Shown here in pieces: positions 42,428 to 54,018 of a stretch of DNA of 64,000 nucleotides. Each line of letters begins with the position of its first letter. The first letter of the stretch is position 1. The notes under the pieces were generated by a model. It saw only the letters and a program-made list of their open reading frames with translations, searched no databases and had not been told where the DNA came from. Made by a program: the position numbers and the translations under genes. Origin of the DNA: Lactarius indigo (lineage: Eukaryota > Basidiomycota > Agaricomycetes > Russulales > Russulaceae); contig JAFKAC010000124.1 in the NCBI GenBank assembly GCA_025766275.1, positions 1-64,000 of the forward strand, written 5' to 3'.

Positions 42428-45400
42428 ATGACCACCTCCGATGACGAATATGCCTTTGACGACTTTGTGCTCGATGATCGTACTCTCGCCGTCCTCGACG
42501 CGACAGAACGAAACTTTTCTACCCTCAATGCACATCCTCGTCCGAGGTCGTCTCTGGAACAACAGCCCACAAAGCGGCTCAAGACAAATCAAGGCTGCGT
42601 TCCCCTCCATGCACGACAAGAGCGCGAAATGATCTCGGTCCCGCGCGGTCTCACCAATTCGGGTTTCTCCCTGGAAGACACAGACCTCCCCGAAATCACC
42701 GTCAGCAACGGATTTTACAGTGGCCCAGGTCGTTTCTTTGTAGGAAGCCCACAGTCTCAGCCCTCAGCAAGTCCAAATGCCCAGCGTGAACCTTCGAACG
42801 GAACAGAGTCAGACGTCGTTTTGCTACCCACCCCCACAGTTCGACACGTCCACGCACAGGGGAGAAGCATTGTCGCACCTCCCAGTCGCCAACCGAGAGT
42901 CTCCTCACCGGCACCGCCCAGCATCGCTTCGGTACCCAGCACCATACGGTCCGTCGTTGCTCTCAGCTCTGCAAACCACCCTCCTCGCGACCCCAGTCCC
43001 GCCCGCGCGAGCCCCCTCACTCGCTCTTCCTCGTTCAGCGATGCAATGCGCGCAGCACTCCGCAGTGCCATATCCGAAGCCGATGGCTCGGCATTACAGC
43101 GCTCGTCCTCGACGGCGTCGTCGGACTCTCCCTCTCCCCTCTCCGCGGGCCCGCAGGCGTACTCCCAAAGGCTTGCTCTACCGAACCAAACTCAGGTCGT
43201 GGTTCACTCTCGGCACGAACGCCCCTCCCGCCTTTTGAGTCGCGAGCGGTCCCTCCAGGCGCCGCATCAGCCAACCGCATCTCAGCATCTATCCACCCCG
43301 AGGGCGCGAAATGCAGCTCCGATTAGGGATGCGCGGGACGAGCTTGAGTCTCTGAAAACCGAGGTGGAAGAGGTCCGTTTCTCGTCACGCTGCGCTTTTG
43401 TTGCCTTTCGCTGATCCCTTATAGCTCAAACGACGGAATGCGGAACAGCAACGCACCCTCGAGCAAGCCGTCAACGAAAAACGCGCCAAAATAGGCGAAG
43501 TGGAGATCTTGCGCGCGAATCTGCAAAAGGTATGTTTTTTAAACTCGTCAACAAGTTTTCACGTTTACTGACGCGATCAGCAAAGGCCACCACGGCGCAT
43601 AACGAGGAGACGGCAAAGTTACGCGCGGCGAAGGAGACTTTGGAGGCTGCTCAAATTGCAGCACAGAAAAAGCAGGAGGCCGAACTCGAGCGTCTACGTA
43701 CGCAGCTCGTCTTCAAACAGCATGAAATGGAGGCGTCGCGCAAGGCCGTGCCTCGAGCACCAGCTTCCTCACAAGCACCCACATCCTCCCAAATGCCACG
43801 CTGGGACGCAGTACCGAGCACCCCACGCCGCCCCCACCGCCTTCCAGTGGCACAGAGCCCATCGCCCCACCACCAAAGGCGGTCCGCGCCAGGCTCGTCA
43901 AAGGTCGGCGCGCCGCCGCTGCTACCCGGTTTCGTCAACGACTTTGCTATACCGCACCCGAAAAAGACCAGAGGGACAGCCAGGGTCCATGTCTCGCATT
44001 TCGAGCAGAGTCAGGGGATGATGATACGTGAGAGGGAGTCAGACCCGCCGCGCACGCAGACCGACGAGCACATGGAATTTGATAGATATAGTCAGGTCGG
44101 TATCGCTGATTATCCTGAGGTCGATGTGCATATGGACTTTGGCGACGATTTCAAGGCGCTGCAGCCGCAGCACGTCGCTGGTTCGTCGAAGACTGCCAAA
44201 TCCTTCGATTGGCTTGGTTGGGTGTGTTTGTTCCCTTGTTCCGAGCGCTCGGTGCTCATCGTCTGTCTGTGTGAATAGATGAGACAACTGGTCCTTGCGC
44301 ATTCGATGTCGCCAACTGCCCCCAGTACTATCCAACTCCTGCTCTCCCAACCACCGTTTGATGCGAACCACGCGGTCACCTTCACCCTAGCCTGCACGTC
44401 CCTAATGGACGCCGTAGCCGCAAGCGCGGGCAGCTACGATCCCATCGCACGCGTTGTTGTCGATTCACTGGCACAAATAGTAAATACACTCCTAATCAGC
44501 GTTCGGGTCAGTCAAAGCTATTACTTTCTCTCTGTGGTCATGGCTCAAACACCACCCTAGCTAAAGCCTCTAGTTTCTACACTTAATCTATTGGGTGTCC
44601 TTGTCATCTCTCTGCCGTCATTTGCAATGAACCTACTGAAGCCCACTAATGGTCCCGCATTCCTCGAAATGATTTGTACACTGATCGTCAATCTGCTTCA
44701 ACCATCAAATACTAATAGCAAAGTGCACGAGAAAGCAGAAGAGCGCGAACTCTACCTTACCGTCGCCCGGGAGGTCTTCGGTCTGCTTGACGCAATTATT
44801 TATTCTCTTCCACCCGAATACCATTACCAGTTGAGCCGAGGCTTTTGTTTTGTCGTTTCTGTTTTTACTAACATCTTATGCAGGCTCGCCATCATTCCTC
44901 AAACCGCAAACGTGCTCACGACGATGCTCGGTAATCAACAACCGACATCTTTCTTAGAGTGTTCTACTCGCACCCTCTCGTACCTCTCTACTCGTATGTT
45001 ACCTTGCCTGTACGAGACCCCTTGCTGACGTTGCTACAGGAACGGGCCAGTTTCGCCCACTGATGTCATTCACAGATGAGGTTCCCGAAAGCGCCAGGGA
45101 CTTTTCCAAGCTTCCTCAGGTAGACAGGATGTGCGCCTTATTGGCTGACCCGACTCGAACAGGTGTCAAGGTGGGTCCTCCGAACGGAATCGCGCGCTGT
45201 GACACGCAAAGTGACAAAAACGCAGGGCCACTCTATTCGCGCGTCCGTGCTCACCACTCTCATCTCGCTCGCAATGGCACACGACGACGCCCTGACGATC
45301 CTCTCCGAGTCTCCCTTTTTCATCCCTTCGCTCGTGGCGCTCCTCGCAGACCTGTCCACTTCCCTCTGGGAAGAAGAGCCAGAGCTAATGGCGTCCCCCG

Positions 45401-45909
45401 AGCTGCTCTCCGAGTGCGTTAATCCAGTTCTCCCCCTTTTTTTTATCCCGTCTGAACTATATGTGGCGGCGCTTAGGACGGTCGCCGGGATCGCGCGCGG
45501 CGTGCTCCTCCTGCACTACGTGATCTTCCGTGCGCCCAAGGGCCCCGCCAGTCTGCGTGCGCGCCTGCAAGCGGCGCCGCCACGGCACTTCAACGGTATC
45601 GGACACCAGTTCGTAGTCGCGCTCGGGCGGCTGAGCTTCGCGGAGCCGCCGGACGAGGTGTCGGCGCAGGACCGTGGGTGGCTGGAGCAGTTGGCGGACC
45701 CGGCGCGCGACGTGATGGACTTGGTCATGGCGGGGCCGGAGAGCGAGAGCGTGTGGTCGCTGTTTCAGGAGGAGGAAGACGAGGAGGAGGGACCGAAGAG
45801 CACTGGTGGTGGTGGTGGTGGTGATACTGTCGTGGGAGAGGAAGATATCGTGATGCAGGCGGATATTGGCATGGTGTACGACGACGACTCGCAGCTAGAA
45901 TATATGTGA
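42428..45909 (+). CDS. ATRIP/Rad26-like checkpoint protein
   Basis: Nine exons (42428-43372, 43425-43529, 43586-44221, 44279-44506, 44561-44829, 44884-44993, 45040-45170, 45226-45413, 45477-45909) encode 1014 aa. The acidic start (TTSDDEYAFDDFVLDD) precedes a Ser/Pro-rich linker. A long coiled coil spans ~305-410 (ELESLKTEVEELKRRNAEQQ.. to RLRTQLVFKQHEMEASRK). The phrase RTQLVFKQHE followed by a helical-repeat C-terminus is characteristic of fungal Rad26/UvsD/ATRIP proteins. These partner the ATR/Rad3 kinase and recruit it to RPA-coated DNA. The C-terminal helices (MRQLVLAHSMS, EVFGLLDAIIY, FIPSLVALLADLS) fit the Rad26-like repeat domain. Acidic and Gly-rich tails end the protein. A 63-nt in-frame intron at 45414-45476 was removed because its translation (VLPLFFIPSELYV) breaks the helical pattern. 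Identity is by pattern, without an alignment. Confidence 0.72.
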
Positions 45910-46014
45910 TTTTTTTTTTTAAATGTATCCCACTCACTCTAGCGTCAACTTTGAGAAAAAAAGTGTGAAGATTGTAGTTTAGGGCTCACCCCCTTTCCTT
46001 CCTTCCGCTTTGCG

Positions 46015-46371
46015 TCATCCGTCCCGCAGCCCCGCAGCGACCTCCTCTAACTTCTCCCTCACGTCGTTCACGCGCTCCACCTGCGCTTCCACGTCCCCCC
46101 GATTACTGATCTTGATCGCGGAGCGCGCAGCACGCGCAAACTCGTACGACCGCGAAACGGACGTATCGATAGCGGTGGCGGTGATAGTGGTAGAGACTGG
46201 CGCGGGCGCCATCGTCGAGGCGAGGACGGCGGCGAGGTCGACGCTGGATGCGCGGAGGATCGCGAGGTCGCGGAGTGTGTCTTCGAGGGCGAGCGGAGGG
46301 GCGTCCTTCCTCTTTGCTTTTGCTGCATTCTCATTTGTTGCCGCTGCGTTTGTGTTGGGCTCGGACGACAT
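46015..46371 (-). CDS. Small protein of unknown function
   Basis: A single exon of about 118 aa from the ATG at 46371. Two further in-frame ATGs at 46386 and 46392 would add 5-7 residues. The N-terminus is Asn/Ala-rich (MSSEPNTNAAATNENAAK), followed by two helical segments (LEDTLRDLAILRASSVDLAAVLAS and SYEFARAARSAIKI..VEAQVERVNDVREKLEEVAAGL), a plausible helical hairpin or coiled coil. No family is recognised. It ends 105 bases from the stop of the ATRIP-like gene in convergent orientation. High GC and regular helix-forming composition argue for a real gene, though an antisense frame on the plus strand is also open. Confidence 0.55.
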   Translation of the reverse strand: MSSEPNTNAAATNENAAKAKRKDAPPLALEDTLRDLAILRASSVDLAAVLASTMAPAPVSTTITATAIDTSVSRSYEFARAARSAIKISNRGDVEAQVERVNDVREKLEEVAAGLRDG

Positions 46372-46729
46372 CGACGTGGCTATCATAGTCATCGGCAAAA
46401 TAAAAAATTAAATCTTTAGGCTCTTAACTTACCGAAATCGAAATGTAGGTTATAACTGCATTTAAGCTTATACTATTATTACAATAAAATAACAATCACT
46501 TGTAATTGAGCCATGATCACAAACAGATGTCCTTACAAGTCCTACGGTTACAAGAAAATCCTTAAGTACTACAAACATCGAGTCAACAGGTCACGGAGGC
46601 GAAGAAGAAAGGATGATGAAAGAGAGAACAACCGAGTCAATACGAGTCGTAATGAGTCCGTCAGAAGCGTAACAAATGACAGACGTAATACCTGAAAACT
46701 GGTCCAAGGAGGGTTATCGGTGGATGGGA
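46372..46729. other. AT-rich spacer
   Basis: About 360 bases of markedly AT-rich DNA (poly-A and TTAT stretches) between the small unknown gene and the 3' end of the F-box gene. Nothing functional is recognised. Confidence 0.45.
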
Positions 46730-48184
46730 CTAGACGTCATGTGTCAACCTATATCCACCAGGGGCAAGGGGGCCTGGGGTCCACGAGGTAGGAATCATTA
46801 GTGGGGAAAGTTTGGGAGGCAGCGCTGACAGTAGCACTGGGCGACCCGTGACTTGACGAGCGTCCAAGAACGAGGAAAACATATTCATTGCGCTCCACGC
46901 TCCGCGCTCGTAAGAGAGTTTCTGCAGGTTGGGTAGTATCCACCCTACTCCATCAACCTGCAGCGCACGAGAAAGCTCCACCGAGAGCGCCCCGCAAATA
47001 CGAAGCTCATTCACCCAGATAAACGACCCGAGGAGTTCAAGCCATGTCGTGCTATCGATCCCTCCGTTAAGGAATTCGGTCGGTATCGTCTCTCCGTGAA
47101 AGTCGAGGGCGAGCTTTTCTACACTAGGTAGCGTGGGCATAAGCTCGCTGCAAATCTGGGCCGCACAGTCGATTTGCCAGTCCAACTGCTTGCACATTAC
47201 ACGGAGGACGAAACGTCTGTGGTATTGTTGCGCACTGTGGTGGTCCGTGATTATGGAGACAGCGTCGGGCCGAAAGATAACCTTCGCATTGGGGAGATTG
47301 AGCCCTTCGGTTACATTGGTGAAGCGGGACAGGTGTGGTAACGCAAAGGCGAATTGATTGAATAACGTGATGTTGAGTCGCTCCAGAAGAGGGGACCTAA
47401 TTTGAGCGATGAAGCGCTCCAGATAAGCGCTAACGCCTTGGAACGTGAGGAGTCTAAGGTTGGGAAGCGTCACCGGGGCTTCAGGCCCTTGTTCACCTAA
47501 CAGCTCCCTCTCGGCGCTGGGACGAGGTATGGGGATTGAGAAACCGATAGTCAATTCCTCGAGCTGGGGGAGGGTCCGAAGACGTTCCACTAATTGTCCT
47601 GGGAGAATGTAACCAGAAGTTTGGATGTTAGTGAGCGTAAGCGTAGCAAGGGAAATAGTGGAGGAGAGCGACGATAATCCTCTTGGAAGACCGACGCCGA
47701 GTAGCGTAAGGTGGGATAGGTTTGGGGCCAGAAATGTCTCCGGAAGTAACAAGCCTGTGTCTTCATCAGCCGTGGACGATAAAGAGAGGTATTCCAGCAC
47801 AGGGAAGGGCCCATCCATGAGCATAAGGAACTTGTGGAAATCCAGAGGCGGGAGATGGAGGACAATATGGCGTACGCGGTCACGCAGTAGGAGAGCGTGG
47901 TGTATTCCCGACTCATCTTGCCCACTTAGGGTCGCAGATGCACACCTGTAGTGGACGAAGAGTGGAATGGGTGGTAAATGGCTCAGCGTTTCTGCTCTTG
48001 GGGTGCCATTCGTGCATTGAATGTGCATACCCAGACTGAATGACGAGGAGTATATGATGTGGCGCCATCTTCGACAAACATGAGAGAGCTTGCACCATCC
48101 AAGTCGGACATTCCAACCATTCTCTTCGTCCAATCGATAGTAGTCAAATATGTAGAGGAGTGTATTGTTATTGAGCACATTCAT
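46730..48184 (-). CDS. F-box protein with leucine-rich C-terminus
   Basis: An uninterrupted frame of 484 codons from the ATG at 48184. The N-terminus is an F-box: NNNTLLYIFDYYRL followed by WCKLSHVCRRWRHIIY, with the conserved L, W-x-x-L and CRRWR positions. The remainder has irregular leucine-rich repeats (LPNLRLLTFQGVSAYLERF, SPLLERLNITLFNQF, LPNLQKLSYERGAW), the usual form of the large agaricomycete F-box family. Known role: substrate receptor of an SCF ubiquitin ligase, binding Skp1 through the F-box; the target is unknown. The coding frame stays open 18 codons upstream of this ATG to an acceptor at 48239, where a good 53-nt intron joins it in frame to further coding exons (48292-49638). 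The ATG at 48184 may therefore be internal to a longer protein. Confidence 0.75.
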   Translation of the reverse strand: MNVLNNNTLLYIFDYYRLDEENGWNVRLGWCKLSHVCRRWRHIIYSSSFSLGMHIQCTNGTPRAETLSHLPPIPLFVHYRCASATLSGQDESGIHHALLLRDRVRHIVLHLPPLDFHKFLMLMDGPFPVLEYLSLSSTADEDTGLLLPETFLAPNLSHLTLLGVGLPRGLSSLSSTISLATLTLTNIQTSGYILPGQLVERLRTLPQLEELTIGFSIPIPRPSAERELLGEQGPEAPVTLPNLRLLTFQGVSAYLERFIAQIRSPLLERLNITLFNQFAFALPHLSRFTNVTEGLNLPNAKVIFRPDAVSIITDHHSAQQYHRRFVLRVMCKQLDWQIDCAAQICSELMPTLPSVEKLALDFHGETIPTEFLNGGIDSTTWLELLGSFIWVNELRICGALSVELSRALQVDGVGWILPNLQKLSYERGAWSAMNMFSSFLDARQVTGRPVLLSALPPKLSPLMIPTSWTPGPLAPGGYRLTHDV

Positions 48185-48291
48185 AGTTGTGTATCGCACG
48201 CCGTATCCGGATCGCGTTGGAGGCGGTGGAGGTGGACGCTATGCAAAAGTCAGCGTGGGATGTCGGCGTAACTAAACGCATTGAAACATAC

Positions 48292-49638
48292 CAGACTACT
48301 TGTAAATTCTCGTGAGCCGTGAACGTGTACGTCAATGTGGTACGATTCAGGGCGACTCAGAACTGTCCAGTTCCCAACTCGGAATGTCCCCTCCACTGGA
48401 CGATCCATCGACAGTGTTGTTGGAGTGAGTCGCGAGAAGCCATGATTCAATTGGGAATGGGTTTGGGGGTATTGGTGCACATCTAGTTCTTCATAGAGCC
48501 GTATATTGTACCGCATACTAGAACTTCTGACAAGCTGCTCTCCCTCGAGTACTCCAAATCGATCTAGAAATACGTCAGAGTGCAGGCGACGAGATCGGGA
48601 AACGTAGCACAAACCTCTGAAGATCAAGGAACCATTCAGTGCCCACACGTTGCCAAATATCCGGAGTTCGCGTTCGGTAGTAAGGAACACACGGCCGGGT
48701 CGGTCGAAGAGTACATAAACAGTGGCATTGTTTTCAAGTACTCCGCATAGGTCTTGAAGTGGGAGGCGCCGAAATTTAGGCGTATATGCGCTCTCATCTG
48801 CAGGGCAGCGCAAATAGAAGTGAGGGTTCTGCTCGAGGGTGATACGTGCACGACCCTTATAACGACTGAAGTTCCAAAGAATCTCCGGAAAGGATGGATC
48901 GGCACTGAGCTCCTCTGATGCTTGTTATCGAAGACAAGCCCCGTAATAGTATAAATGAATGCTCACGGCTCAGGATGACGGTTTCTGGGTCGTGAGGGGA
49001 CAGAAGCGGAGACTGGAGGAGCACGAAGTTGATGGTCATCGTTGGTCTCCACTCGACGTCAGATTTCTGGGGAAGTAGAGTTAGGGTGGGAGACGCGGAG
49101 AGACACGCACGCAAGCCTCACCACATGCGACCTCTTTCTCTCCACGCTATCTTTCCTTTTTGCTATTTTCATCCTTTCATAGACGACGAGCGGGACGTCT
49201 CTACCAGAACGGTGGTCAGTGGTGGGCCTTGCTGTAAGCACTATTTTTGCTCACAAGCGATACACACTCCCTGAGTGACTACTCGACGTATGCAACGTTT
49301 GAATCACTTCTTTGAACCGTGCGTCCGCTTCACCAGTTACATTCATGCCCGAATCTGCAGCGGAACGCAACGCAATATCACACATTCGACAGATTCTACA
49401 GGGGATCGTCACGGGTGGGAAGGTAGAACGGGTCAAGGACACCTGCGGTGTTTGGTTACCTTCTCAGCATGGCATCTTCATGTGCGAACTTTGGTGATGC
49501 AGCTCGGAAGAGGAATTGGCATATAGAAATCAATTCCAGGGCCTGATTTCGGTAAGCCCTGCCGATATTCCGCGCATGCTTGAGAAACACTGATTTATTG
49601 TGGTGTGCTTCCAATGGAAGGGTAGCGTGATCGGTCAT
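48292..49638 (-). CDS. Probable 5' exons of the F-box gene (unknown domain)
   Basis: Proposed exons: 49638-49460, 49395-49266, 49066-48967, 48914-48615, 48563-48292. They read in frame and the last joins the F-box exon at 48238, making a protein of about 829 aa. If not joined, the frame runs to a stop at 48250, only 66 bases before the F-box ATG, too little for two separate transcripts. The encoded ~325 residues have no domain I recognise. Segments such as TINFVLLQSPLLSPHDPETVIL, ARITLEQNPHFYLRCPADES and LFDRPGRVFLTTERELRIFG look like beta-rich or degenerate repeat sequence. The middle exons (from 49066 down) are better supported than the first two, whose boundaries were chosen by phase. A TATTTAAAA near 49857-49865 on this strand could be the promoter. 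Confidence 0.4.
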
Positions 49639-52293
49639 CGTGTTGGGCCCGAAATATTGGGATGAACTACTGGAGGAGCTGGAGACGAGGTGGAGTGGTC
49701 CAAGGTGAACCCGTGAATCTGTGAAGCATGTGAGGCCTGGTATCCGCACGGTCACCACGATGCATTTACGCCAAGGAGTATGACGGCGCCTATCCAGTCA
49801 TCAGCAGGATTTGTTAAAATTTGTTTTTTATGATTTTCGTCCGCAACGGCTTGCGTTTTTTAAATAGTTCCACACGGTGTAAGTTATGAAGATGCACCAC
49901 TGTAAGCCATACGCGAAGGGTACAGTACTACCGACGATGGTATCACTACGACCATGATGGATAACCCCACGTTTGTTTTAGTGAACACCTGAGCTTGACG
50001 CAACACCATGCATTCATCAGGTAGTATCAGGAGCCGGGTAAGCAATCATCATTTTAGACCCATCATGATGATCCGTATCTACGCGCACCACGCTCGCCAC
50101 AACTTCTTCATGGCATGGCGCTAGCCCACATATCGCTCATGCGGCAGCGCGAAAGAATAGAACTAAAGCCGGAGTTGTTTTTCTTTGCACGTCTAGAACA
50201 ACATTCTGCGAAGACAGGACGAGTGGAGAGCGGGACGAGGAACTCGGGTGATTCTATTCCACGCTGGTTAGGCGCTCTTGCTCTGAACATCCCTCAGTAC
50301 TCTCCGTATCCGCCGCGCTGGCTTGTCTGGCTGCACCTTCGTTGCCGCGTGAGCACGGGTTAGGGTGTGTCCCGTGCAAAGTCTGGCCTCCGATGGCCGC
50401 ACCATTCAGGAGCGAGGGAGAGCAAATGCCACTGCGCGGGAGACCTTTAATCGGTTAAACACATCGGCGAGATAGGTGCGAGAAATCATGATCGCGAATC
50501 ACCATTGGAACTCACGTCTAGGACGAACTGAGGGGTTAACGTGGGTACCGCTCCCTCCGATGTGACGATTGTGGTGACTATGGTCGTGGACGTGGTGGTG
50601 GTGAGAGAAGACCAGTATTCTGGCTAGATGACGATATCGATGAGTGATGTGAACATGCATAGGCGCTGGTACATGGGTAGACGGTTCAAACTCACAGGTT
50701 GCTGTCATTTTCGAGGTCGAGCTCTCTGCAGCCTCCCTCTCTCAGTAGCAGACCGCGACTCGGACTATCATAGGCATTAGGGTTCGCGCCGGCCCGGGTT
50801 GCGATCGGCAAGGTCTTCTTCCTCTCTCCGCATCGGACGGCGGCGATGTTGACGAAAATGACGTCGTTAACCAGACATACTGTACCCTAAGTTACGCCGG
50901 GATATACTAGTGTGGTAGTACCTATGCAAAAATCGACTTTTTATTTTCTGTAGCTTCAACAACACATCATAGCTACATCATATTGTACATACTAATAGAA
51001 GAATGGATATCATATTCAATGGTGATTTTTGCTTATTTGTTTTCTGGCTCCTAGGGAGCACGACCGACTTCACCCCCCAATGCAAACTTGGTCACCCAGA
51101 ATCACTCCAAGAGACTCCCAAGGTGATACAACTTTATTGCATGCATAAGATCACCCCCAAATTTATCATGGGTGCTCCTAGTAGTCTATTCTAACCCTCT
51201 ATTTCAACAGATCTTCATGTCATTTACCAAGATCGTTGGGATCTGGTGGTCTGGGCCATTACTTTTCACGACTCCCCCCTCTTCCTTGTCACATTGTAAT
51301 CGAAATTCTCCATAGATTTTTATTTTTTATTGTGATCTCATATCTATAGATCCTACTATACCTACTGTATTTTTGGGGGGCAGAAAGGACCACGGGAAGA
51401 GGGTGATCTGAGGCCATTTTTAAAATTTGCATCCTAGTGACCATTTGCATCCACCTGACACCACTAGTAAATGGATCCCAAGAAAAAAGAACACAGGTAC
51501 ACCACACGTTCTCGACTCGACGCACGTGCTATCATACCTCCTTCACCCGAAAAAACACTCAGGGCTACTGAGACACCAAACTCCCCCTCCCAAATATCCC
51601 GAATGGTGCGCAGGTGGAGATACTTTTACGGCAACGCGCTCCACAAGGCGAAATTCGTCCTTTGGTTTACCGTTTGGAAGCCAGATCAGCAGGCAATACA
51701 GCTGAAATACAGTCGGTTGCGAATTGTGGCGGCGGCGGTGGTGGCGGCGCACAAAACATTCTCGAACCTACGATGTGTTGTTGTTCCGGAAAAGTTTCAA
51801 TCATCATGCATCATGTGGCGTGGGCATCATTGTTTTTTTGTTTTTTTTTTGATCTGGGTGATGTACTTGTTCCGAAGCCAAAACGGCAAAAAAAAAAAAA
51901 GGAATGAACGAAAAGAAGCAAGGAAGCCAACACGTAAAAAATGATATTTGCTGCGTGCGTCATATGATTATGGGCTGTTTTACATTCTGTGAATGAAGAG
52001 AGGGGTGTGATTGAAAGTCATTCTCTGACACCCCAAGGATAACCGCATGGACTCGGATTTACTACAATTGTGTTGTTTCGTCGCCTCTCAAAAACTCCCT
52101 CGTAAAAGTAAAGTATAGTTTGTGAGAGGAAAAACTGCCCGCCTGCCTGCCTGCCTGCCCACCAAAATAACATAAGCATAAAAGGCCGCCTCAGGCTCTC
52201 CGATGACTGCTAGGCACAAACCAGGCACTAGTGACACTCGCAGCCCACACAAATCACCGTTGGCGCAAATCACACGTGCGTGAGAGAACACTA
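49639..52293. other. 2.7-kb gene-poor, partly AT-rich region
   Basis: No gene is supported. A sharply AT-rich part at about 50930-51440 contains near-repeats of TTTGCATCC, a TGCATGCA palindrome near 51138 and a short inverted repeat GCTCC-TAG-GGAGC at 51047-51059. The plus-strand frame 51471-51944 starts well (basic, Ser/Thr-rich) but runs into poly-T and poly-A translated as hydrophobic and Lys runs, so it is probably non-coding or decayed. TACAGTA/TACTGTA words occur at 49921, 50878 and 51363. The end (52000-52293) is 3' flank of the RING gene. Confidence 0.45.
52141..52159. repeat. GCCT tetranucleotide microsatellite
   Basis: Four and three-quarter tandem copies of GCCT lie in the 3' flank of the RING/TRAF gene. 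It is short, with no visible function. Confidence 0.8.
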
Positions 52294-53924
52294 TCACAGC
52301 TTCGTGATCGACACTGCCGGAGGGGGTGGTGGCGGAACCAGACCAGGAAGGAAGAAGCGCGCAGCGGTCGGGAGCTTCAGCGGCGACCACCCGTCGGCAC
52401 CGCTGCTAGCGTTGCTGAGCTCCATGAGCACCGCGTGCAGCTGCATGCGGAGGCCCGCTACGACCTGCCGGATCGCCCCGAGTTCCGCAGCGTGCGCATT
52501 TGCGGACATGCGCGCGCGCGCATCGTGCGTCTGCAAGGCGCTGCGCAGCGCGGTCAGCGTCGCCGAGAGCGAGCGCCCCGTTGTGCCGTTCGCTGTTGTG
52601 GTGGAGGTAGGTGAGGGCGGGCTGTTCGGTGAGGTGTCGCTCGCGGGCGGCGGGAAATACGCCGCGAGGTCGGCGGGGGTGATTCCCGCCGCGGCTGGGT
52701 CCTCGCTGAGTGTTGTTGTCGTTGCTGGTAAATGCGCCATCACGTCCGCAGGGGGGTCGTGATGCCCGCGCCACTGGTACTGCGGGACCGTGGCAGATGC
52801 GGGAGGGGAGAACGGGTGGTGATGCGCTGCTGCTGCCGGCGGCTGCGGTTGTGGCGGGGAGAGCGCCGCTTGGGCGTATGGGGAAGGTGGGGACGAGTCG
52901 GCGTCGGGGGACCAGGGGCCGAGGGCACCCTTGACGGCTTGGAGTTCGTGGCGCATTACGGCGAGCATACCCTCGGCAGCGTCGAGGCGGGCGCGTAGGA
53001 GAACGTTCTCCGCCTCGAGCGCTGCGGCGCGGGCGTCGGAGATGCGGAAGAAGCCCTGGAGTGCGGCGTATGGGCAATGTGGCGTGTGCGTGCTTTGGAG
53101 CTCGCTGCGGGGGCCAGTCCAGCTGCAGCCGTGTGCGGCGTGCTCGCAGGGGACGATCGCTGCGGGGCACAGATCGGCGTGGGAGGCGGATTGGGAGCGA
53201 AGATGCTCGCTGTTGCATGATGGGCAGCGAATGGTCTCGGTTGAGCAGACCCGGTTATGGGACTATATGATGCCGGCATTGAGCAAGGAACTGCAACGGG
53301 ATGTCCGTGATGGCTCACCCCTCGCTCTGCGGCCTTCATCTCTGCTCCGCAGCCGTCGCAGACGATGAGACAGTGAGGACAGCGCGGGATGTCGTTGCGT
53401 AGGATGTCCTTCCTGAGCGCCTTTTTGGGGCACTCGGGATCGGGGCACTGCACCTCGACGAAGAGGCAGTCGTCCTTGAGGTGGGCGGCAAGGAGATGCC
53501 TCTGACATGTAAACTCGCAGCCGTTTGGACGGTTGAGGCACTCGACGACGAGCTCGTCTACCATCTGAAAGAGAGGTATGAATGAGGGGAGATGCGAGGA
53601 ATGATTAGATTGGGAAGCGAACATGTCGAACGATGGGATCACTCGGAGTCATATCCTGGGGAGAAAGCGGGGAGCGATCGATGGGGCAATGAGGGGAAGC
53701 TTTGAGGGCGGGGCGAATGCAGTCGTTGCAGAAGCTATGTGCGCAGGTTCTGCTTGTCGTGGGCTCAATGAAGGGCATACTGCGGCAGTGAGGTGAATAT
53801 CCGAGAGATGGAGAAGAAGAGTCGTACGCCGTGCTCACCGACATATGCAGCATACGAGGTTAGAATTTGGAGGGTCGAGGTAGACATAGGAGAGCGAAGG
53901 GGCGAGCCAACTGTTGTGGTCCAT
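52294..53924 (-). CDS. RING-finger protein with TRAF-type zinc fingers
   Basis: Four exons (53924-53839, 53779-53623, 53564-53319, 53262-52294) encode 485 aa. The RING is at ~26-72: CCIC, then TCAHSFCNDCIRPAL, then HCPIDRSPL. The eighth ligand position is Asp instead of Cys, as in TRAF-family RINGs. Next come TRAF-type Cys/His fingers: CLNRPNGCEFTCQRHLLAAHLKDDC, CPDPECPKK, CPHCLIVCDGCG, then CPSCNSEHLRSQSASHADLC and CEHAAHGCSWTGPRSELQSTHTPHC. A coiled coil follows (ARAAALEAENVLLRARLDAAEG), then a Pro/Ala-rich low-complexity tail and a second helical stretch (SLSATLTALRSALQTHDARAR). Likely an E3 ubiquitin ligase or scaffold; no MATH/TRAF-C domain is seen. The gene is divergent from FIT2 with only 94 bases between start codons. 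Confidence 0.85.
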
Positions 53925-54018
53925 TGCAAGTCGGACAGTCGGAGCAAGAGACGCCCTGTGCGAGTCGAGATTATATGACACAAGCCCTTGACACGCCGGC
54001 ACTCCCACACATACACAC
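53925..54018. promoter_or_regulatory. 94-bp divergent promoter (RING/TRAF gene and FIT2)
   Basis: This is the entire interval between the ATGs of two genes transcribed in opposite directions. It includes GATTATATGAC near 53970, a possible TATA element. The initiation sites must lie inside it or inside the opposite gene. Confidence 0.5.

Noticed and set aside
50680..50710. B-box-like GTTCAAACTC suggesting a tRNA
   Set aside because: No matching A-box or cloverleaf could be drawn around it.
51471..51944. 157-codon plus-strand frame
   Set aside because: The second half translates T- and A-runs into hydrophobic and Lys stretches. There is no exon partner or family, and it is likely non-coding.
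52138..52159. Short tandem repeat considered as part of a larger repeat array or CRISPR-like element
   Set aside because: It is a simple tetranucleotide with no spacers, in a eukaryotic genome.
52406..53218. 270-codon Arg/Pro-rich frame on the minus strand
   Set aside because: It is a shifted frame inside the RING/TRAF gene, whose correct frame shows the zinc ligands and coiled coil.
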